Assembly: GCA_964477295.1 (NCBI GenBank)
Contig: CAYZEZ010000062.1
Coordinates: 1 to 19,291, forward strand
DNA: 19,291 nucleotides
From: CAYZEZ01 sp964477295
Lineage (GTDB): Bacteria > Bacteroidota > Bacteroidia > Bacteroidales > SM23-62
Direction: 5' to 3'
Under the pieces are notes generated by a model, which ran no database searches, was not told the origin of the DNA, and saw only the letters and a list, made by a program, of their open reading frames with translations. Both the position numbers and the translations under genes were made by a program. The stretch's first letter is position 1; each line of letters begins with the position of its first letter. Below are positions 15,117 to 19,291 of the stretch, in pieces.

Positions 15117-17183
15117 TTATTCCATGTTGGATGAGCTCTTCTTTTTATAGAAATTGTAAAGCACCATTTGTGACCGGATTTTCTTGTTATTTATACCAGG
15201 TTTATACTGATTATCCTGGGAAGCATTTATGATCCTGGCTTTCACATTATCCTTAAGTTGAATATTCAGCATGGTCCGTAGTTCTTCCTGGATAGCCTTA
15301 TCATAAACCGGACAGGCTACTTCAATCCTGGTATCCAGGTTACGGGTCATCAGGTCGGCGGATGACAGGAAATAGAGCTCCTTGTCATTATTGCAAAATA
15401 CAAATATCCGGGAGTGTTCAAGAAATTTATCCACAATGGAAACAATTTCAATGTTTTCGCTAAGTCCCTTAACACCTGGTATGAGGGAACACATTCCCCG
15501 GATAATCCCTTTAATTTTCACGCCTGCAATATTTGCATGGTAAAGCTTCCGGATCATTTCGGGATCCACGAGGCTATTGATCTTTAAAATGATATAGGCA
15601 TTTTTCCCTTCCTGTGCATTACTTATCTCGTTATCAATCAAAGCATAGATTCTTTTACGCATATACAGGGGTGAGACAAGAAGGTGCTTGTAATTGAATG
15701 TTTTATAGGTAGTCTGAAAGAATTTAAAAACTTTGTTGACTTCGTTGGTAATTCTGACGTCTTTGGTTAACAGGTGCAGATCGGCATAGATAGTAGCTGT
15801 TCCTTCATGGAAATTTCCTGTGCCGACTGTTGCATACCTGACCTTTCCGGTCTCCTCCTTACGCGTAATGAGGGTCATTTTGGAATGAACCTTCAGTCCG
15901 GCCATTCCGAAAATGACGTGAACTCCTGCATCCTGCAATTTCCTCGAATAAAAGATATTGGTTTTTTCATCGAACCTGGCCTGCAGTTCAATAACCACCA
16001 TGACTTTCTTGCCATTCATAGCGGCGTTAATCAATGTGTTTATTACCCGGGAGCTCCAGGCAACCCTGTAAAGTGTTATTTTAATGCTGATTACTTTTGG
16101 ATCGATGGAGGCTTCCCTGAGCAGGTTGATATAATGGTCAAATTTCTGATAGGGTACATGCAGTAAAATATCCTGTTGTGAGATGACCTCAAACAGGCTC
16201 TGGTGATGTTTGATCAGCGGATGAGATACCGCTGGTGTCTCCTTGTAGATCAGGGTTTTGCTTCCCAGGTTCGGGAACTTCATATAATCTTTAAAGTTGT
16301 GGTACCTTCCTGCAGGGATAAGGTTGTCTCCTTCATCCAGTTTCAACTGATCTGTAATGTACTGGAACAGATCATCAGGCATCAGGCTGTCATAAACGAA
16401 TCGAACAGGTTGTCCTTTAATCCTGGAACTGACACTTTCTGATATTTTGTCGAGGAAACTTTTTGACAGGTCATTGTCAATATCCAGTTCAGCGTCCCTT
16501 GTAATCTTAATTGTATATGCCTCAAAGTGTGTGAAATGAAAGGTGGCAAAGATGTCGTCAAGACAATACCTGATAACATCGTCGAGTATAATGATGAACT
16601 TTTTCCTGTTTACGGGTGGTAAAACAATGAAGCGGCTGATATCATCGGCCGGAACCTCGATAATGGCATATTCACATGCAGCTTCATCCTCTTTAAAGTA
16701 CAGTTTTACTGCAAGGTAGATCGATTTGTCTTTCAGCTGGGGAAATTCGGATACATTGTGTACCATAACGGGGGTGATCACCGAATGGACATATTCCCTG
16801 AAATACTCCTGAACATAGAATGCCTGTTCGCTGTTTAATTGCTTTTCATTGATAATAAATATGTTATGATTGGCAAGTTCCCTGATCAGTTCGGAATAGG
16901 TATGTTCAAAACTATCCTTTAATTTGATGACTTTCTTCTGGATCTCATTCAGGATCTTTTTCGGATTTATCTTGTTTTCGGGTCCCCCTGTCTCCACATC
17001 AATCATCCTTTTAATTGTGGCTACCCTTACCTTGAAAAATTCATCCTGGTTGTTGGAGAAGATGCCCAGGAACCTGAAACGCTCGATCAGCGGGACATCC
17101 GGGTCGGCAGCTTCCTGGAGGACCCTCTCGTTGAAGGATAACCAGCTTAGCTCGCGGTTTATAATTTTTTCATTGATTGCCAT
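15117..17183 (-). CDS. ppk1: Polyphosphate kinase 1
   Basis: PPK1 reversibly polymerises the terminal phosphate of ATP into inorganic polyphosphate, usually at the inner membrane. The ATG at 17183 gives 688 residues and the family N-terminus INRELSWLSFNERVLQEA. It is preceded by AGGAG at a 6-base spacing, whereas the ATG at 17213 adds ten atypical residues and lies just after a -7 box. The autophosphorylated His is in AGLKVHSKMTL (residue 433 from this start) and the second active-site His in EHSRIFVF (590), near the E. coli positions 435 and 592. RVAWSSRVINTLINAA and VGTGNFHEGTA are further family blocks. It follows sixA by 69 bases, a pairing seen in many Bacteroidota. Confidence 0.96.
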   Translation of the reverse strand: MAINEKIINRELSWLSFNERVLQEAADPDVPLIERFRFLGIFSNNQDEFFKVRVATIKRMIDVETGGPENKINPKKILNEIQKKVIKLKDSFEHTYSELIRELANHNIFIINEKQLNSEQAFYVQEYFREYVHSVITPVMVHNVSEFPQLKDKSIYLAVKLYFKEDEAACEYAIIEVPADDISRFIVLPPVNRKKFIIILDDVIRYCLDDIFATFHFTHFEAYTIKITRDAELDIDNDLSKSFLDKISESVSSRIKGQPVRFVYDSLMPDDLFQYITDQLKLDEGDNLIPAGRYHNFKDYMKFPNLGSKTLIYKETPAVSHPLIKHHQSLFEVISQQDILLHVPYQKFDHYINLLREASIDPKVISIKITLYRVAWSSRVINTLINAAMNGKKVMVVIELQARFDEKTNIFYSRKLQDAGVHVIFGMAGLKVHSKMTLITRKEETGKVRYATVGTGNFHEGTATIYADLHLLTKDVRITNEVNKVFKFFQTTYKTFNYKHLLVSPLYMRKRIYALIDNEISNAQEGKNAYIILKINSLVDPEMIRKLYHANIAGVKIKGIIRGMCSLIPGVKGLSENIEIVSIVDKFLEHSRIFVFCNNDKELYFLSSADLMTRNLDTRIEVACPVYDKAIQEELRTMLNIQLKDNVKARIINASQDNQYKPGINNKKIRSQMVLYNFYKKKSSSNME

Positions 17184-17222
17184 GGGGTGCTCCTGGGATG
17201 TGTTTGCCAGCATTTATAAGCA

Positions 17223-17230
17223 CAAAAATA
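17223..17230 (-). promoter_or_regulatory. Candidate -7 box for ppk1
   Basis: On the minus strand TATTTTTG matches TAnnTTTG. It lies 39 bases above the chosen ppk1 ATG, but no well-placed -33 TTG is visible. It would allow ppk1 transcription apart from sixA. Confidence 0.35.
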
Positions 17231-17252
17231 ACAAAAACTTGGAAGTCTTAAT

Positions 17253-17747
17253 TTAGATCTTTTTGGGATAGTCGAAATATACCTTCTGGGGAGGGACCTT
17301 ACCAATTTTCTTCCATTCATTTTCCTTAAAAGTGATACTTACTATTCCGGCCGTGGGAATGTTATCTATCTGATCTTTAATAAAATGGTTGGCCAGTGCA
17401 GTAAAAGTGGGGTTATGACCGAATATCATGATGCTATCATGCTTATTATCAGTAGATTTAATGATTTTGATTATTTCTTCAGCATAACCCATGTAAATGT
17501 TTTCATTCAGTACAATCCTATCCCATGCTAATTTAAGCACGCGGGCATAGATGACTGCTGTGTAGAGTGCACGATTAGCAGGGCTGGTTATAAGTAAATC
17601 AGGCAACTGGTAGTTTTCAGTAAACCTTCTGGCCATAAGGTAAGCATTATTGATACCCCTGGGGTTCAGTGGCCTGTCGATATCGGAAATATCTTCATAA
17701 TCCCAGCTCGACTTGGCATGACGTGCAATGTGGAGGATTTTGGACAT
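17253..17747 (-). CDS. sixA: Phosphohistidine phosphatase SixA
   Basis: SixA is a small histidine phosphatase that removes phosphate from phosphohistidine, for example on histidine-phosphotransfer domains or the nitrogen phosphotransfer system in E. coli. The 164-residue product starts ILHIARHAKSSWD, where R9-H10 form the catalytic RH motif. The second active-site region is IMIFGHNPTF with H111, and the substrate-binding segment ITSPANRALYTA lies between them. Length and motif order are typical. It precedes ppk1, whose enzyme also works through phosphohistidine, so SixA might act on PPK1 or on regulators of phosphate state (inference). A well-formed promoter lies upstream at 17775-17805. Confidence 0.93.
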   Translation of the reverse strand: MSKILHIARHAKSSWDYEDISDIDRPLNPRGINNAYLMARRFTENYQLPDLLITSPANRALYTAVIYARVLKLAWDRIVLNENIYMGYAEEIIKIIKSTDNKHDSIMIFGHNPTFTALANHFIKDQIDNIPTAGIVSITFKENEWKKIGKVPPQKVYFDYPKKI

Positions 17748-17774
17748 CAGTACAACAGTGATTGATTACTTACC

Positions 17775-17805
17775 CAAATGTATGAAAAATGAAATGCTGA
17801 AACAA
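17775..17805 (-). promoter_or_regulatory. Bacteroidota-type promoter for sixA, -33 inside a palindrome
   Basis: On the minus strand TTG (17805-17803), a 20-base spacer and TACATTTG (17782-17775) fit the -33/-7 consensus. The ATG is 27 bases below the -7 box. The -33 TTG lies in the loop and arm junction of the palindrome at 17794-17814. Confidence 0.6.
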
Positions 17806-17937
17806 GTTCAGCATGACGGTTGAATCCTGCAGGCGCATTGGCTTCGCCGAACTCAGGAACTCGTTTCCCCGCAGCTTGCTGATTGTTTCAGGGTGACCCG
17901 GTATTGAGGAACAGATTCCGAAATGAATCCGGAATGA
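17794..17937. repeat. Composite REP-like intergenic element
   Basis: The sixA-phoH gap (17748-17951) is filled by palindromic pieces. ATGCTGAA (17794-17801) pairs with TTCAGCAT (17807-17814) across a 5-base loop. The middle (17821-17870) is the copy matching murF. CAGCTTGCTG follows (about 17872-17881). Near the end ATTCCG pairs with CGGAAT (about 17914-17934). From memory, motifs of the type GTCATGCTGAACTTGTTTCAGC and GTCATTCCGGATTCATTTC are frequent intergenic repeats in Bacteroidota. No ORF is supported here. Confidence 0.7.
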
Positions 17938-17951
17938 CAGTAATGTGCAGG

Positions 17952-19283
17952 TTACAGCAGGTTACTGGCCAGTTCTGCCAGGTAACTCCTTTCCCCTTTC
18001 ACCAGGTTAACATGGCTGAAAATATCCTGGTTTCTCATTTTGTCTGAAAGATAGGAGAGACCATTTGACCTGGAATCGAGATATGGTGAATCAATCTGTT
18101 CGATATCACCTGTGAATACCAGCTTTGTTCCTTCACCTGCACGGGTAATTATGGTTTTTACCTCATGCGGGGTGAGGTTTTGCGCTTCATCTACAATAAA
18201 GAATACCCTCGAAAAGCTGCGTCCCCTTATATAAGCCAGTGGTGTGATGACCAGTTTCTCATTTTTCAGCATTTCTTCAATCTTGGTGAATTCAGGGCTC
18301 TGCTGACTGAATTTATGCCGGATAACTGAAAGGTTATCGAACAGGGGCTGCATGTACGGTTCAATTTTTTCTTTTACATCACCGGGAAGAAAGCCCATAT
18401 CGCGGTTAGCCAGGGGTACAATCGGACGGGCCAGAAAGATCTGTGTATATAACTTCCTCTGATGAAGCGCAGCGGCCAGAGCGAGAAGGGTCTTACCTGT
18501 ACCTGCTTTACCTGTGAGGGCTACCAACTGGACTTCGGGGCGCACCAGGGCATCCAGTGCAAATGTTTGCTCTGCATTGCGGGGATCGATACCATACATT
18601 TTTTGTTTCTCAACCCTGTCAATCACCTTATTAAAAGGATCGAAATGAGCCAGTGCACTCGATTTCCCGTTCTTCATGATATAATACTGGTGCGCAATGG
18701 GTTCTTCAGGGAATTTAAACTCCTTTACCGGAACACCCTCGAAGTTATCGTATAGTTTGGAAATCAGCTTGCTCTGCATATTTTCGATAATGGTAATCCC
18801 CTTGTACAGCTGATCAATATTCTCAACCTTATCATTTTCATAATCCTGAGCCATAATTCCAATGGATTTGGATTTCATTCTCAGGTTAATGTCTTTACTG
18901 ATTAAAACAACATTTTTCTTATTGTTCTGTTGATAAATATAGTCTGCAATTGCCAGGATACGGTGATCCGGTGTATCCTCCGGAAAGGAATTTTTTACGA
19001 TATCGGAGAAAGTTTTTCCTGTTTCAATAGACAGTTTCCCGAGATTTTCACCAAGTTGGATACCGCCATTGAATAGTTGGTCCCCGGTCAGCTTATCAAG
19101 CTCTCTTGTAAATTCTCGGGCCTGGAAATTAATCAGGTCATTGCCCTTCTTAAACCTGTCAAGCTCCTCAAGGACTACGATTGGAATTACAATATCATTT
19201 TCCTGAAATTTATAGATACATTTGTAATCATGTAACAGGACATTAGTATCTATAATAAAGATCTTCTTCGCTTTTTTTGCCAT
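17952..19283 (-). CDS. phoH: PIN-PhoH family ATPase (YlaK-type)
   Basis: The 443-residue protein joins an N-terminal PIN ribonuclease-like domain to a C-terminal PhoH ATPase/helicase domain, an architecture linked to RNA cleavage and unwinding. PIN acidic residues appear at D12 (FIIDTNVLLHD), E39 (VVLEELDRF) and D131 (LISKDINLR). The PhoH part shows Walker A GKAGTGKT (258-265), IFLARPIVPLANRDMGFLPG, Walker B FIVDEAQN (362-369) and FTGDIEQID. The ATG at 19283 gives the expected MAKKAKKIFIIDTN start and is complete, with only 8 bases of window upstream, so its promoter is not visible. It is cytoplasmic. Family members have been tied to toxin-antitoxin pairs, but no antitoxin is visible here. 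Confidence 0.95.
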   Translation of the reverse strand: MAKKAKKIFIIDTNVLLHDYKCIYKFQENDIVIPIVVLEELDRFKKGNDLINFQAREFTRELDKLTGDQLFNGGIQLGENLGKLSIETGKTFSDIVKNSFPEDTPDHRILAIADYIYQQNNKKNVVLISKDINLRMKSKSIGIMAQDYENDKVENIDQLYKGITIIENMQSKLISKLYDNFEGVPVKEFKFPEEPIAHQYYIMKNGKSSALAHFDPFNKVIDRVEKQKMYGIDPRNAEQTFALDALVRPEVQLVALTGKAGTGKTLLALAAALHQRKLYTQIFLARPIVPLANRDMGFLPGDVKEKIEPYMQPLFDNLSVIRHKFSQQSPEFTKIEEMLKNEKLVITPLAYIRGRSFSRVFFIVDEAQNLTPHEVKTIITRAGEGTKLVFTGDIEQIDSPYLDSRSNGLSYLSDKMRNQDIFSHVNLVKGERSYLAELASNLL

Positions 19284-19291
19284 ACCTGAAA

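Noticed and set aside
17184..17213. ppk1 start at the upstream ATG (17213)
   Set aside because: The ten extra residues are not family-like, that ATG sits only 9 bases from a -7 box, and the ATG at 17183 has an AGGAG at 6-base spacing and gives a 688-residue protein.
17947..17964. Short direct repeat CAGGTTAC at the phoH end as a target-site duplication
   Set aside because: Eight bases repeated at a distance of ten, partly inside phoH codons, is easily due to chance and does not bracket an element.
17952..19283. PIN-PhoH as part of a toxin-antitoxin pair
   Set aside because: No small antitoxin-like gene is visible downstream, and the upstream side lies outside the window; the protein has the ordinary architecture of the housekeeping family.

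Overview
The window looks like chromosomal DNA from a draft or metagenome-assembled genome of a Bacteroidota member, probably in the Bacteroidales/Marinilabiliales sphere (inference). It carries type IX secretion system (T9SS) genes (porV, porU, a PorP/SprF-family gene, gldJ), a C-terminal secretion-type domain on PorU, and several boxes matching the Bacteroidota promoter core TAnnTTTG. Coding density is high. There are no rRNA or tRNA genes, CRISPR arrays, transposases or phage genes.

Layout. (1) 1-975, plus strand: the 3' end of urocanate hydratase (hutU), then a small lipoprotein. (2) 1007-1931, minus strand: a CoA-binding-domain protein and ispF, separated by a strong hairpin. (3) 1943-2045: two inverted arrays of degenerate 7-bp units. 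(4) 2049-7301, minus strand: porV and porU. PorU is split by a 100-N scaffold gap that appears spurious. The same 55 bp sits on both sides, and merging the copies restores one reading frame of 1269 residues. (5) 7302-7585: an AT-rich divergent control region with a 52-bp palindrome. (6) 7586-11722, plus strand: PorP/SprF-family protein, gldJ, an intrinsic terminator and murF. (7) 11801-17747, minus strand: a lone receiver-domain response regulator, then a run with sixA, ppk1, an inositol-monophosphatase-family gene, a lipid A acyltransferase-like gene and a family 2 glycosyltransferase. (8) 17952-19283, minus strand: a complete PIN-PhoH ATPase. The largest gene-free stretches are 7302-7585 and 17748-17951; none exceeds 300 bases.

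How the genes work together. PorU (cell-surface sortase of the gingipain C25 family) and PorV (outer-membrane shuttle) form the T9SS attachment step. GldJ is an outer-membrane-associated lipoprotein of the T9SS/gliding apparatus, and PorP/SprF proteins are outer-membrane partners of the same system. The core ring and motor genes gldK, gldL, gldM and gldN are not here and must lie elsewhere if the system is complete. The sixA-ppk1 pair suggests phosphate or polyphosphate signalling, and the genes that follow it suggest envelope lipid and glycan synthesis.

Most notable observations. MurF carries an in-frame insertion of about 46 codons. Its start matches, at 44 of 50 positions, part of a repeat-like element in the sixA-phoH intergenic region, which resembles the palindromic elements known to insert into genes in Rickettsia. 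Two intergenic palindromes appear to supply the -33 half of promoters that share the same architecture (TTG, 20-nt spacer, TACATTTG). The sequence holds no obviously new multi-gene system. The unusual content is in repeats, regulatory palindromes and the assembly join.
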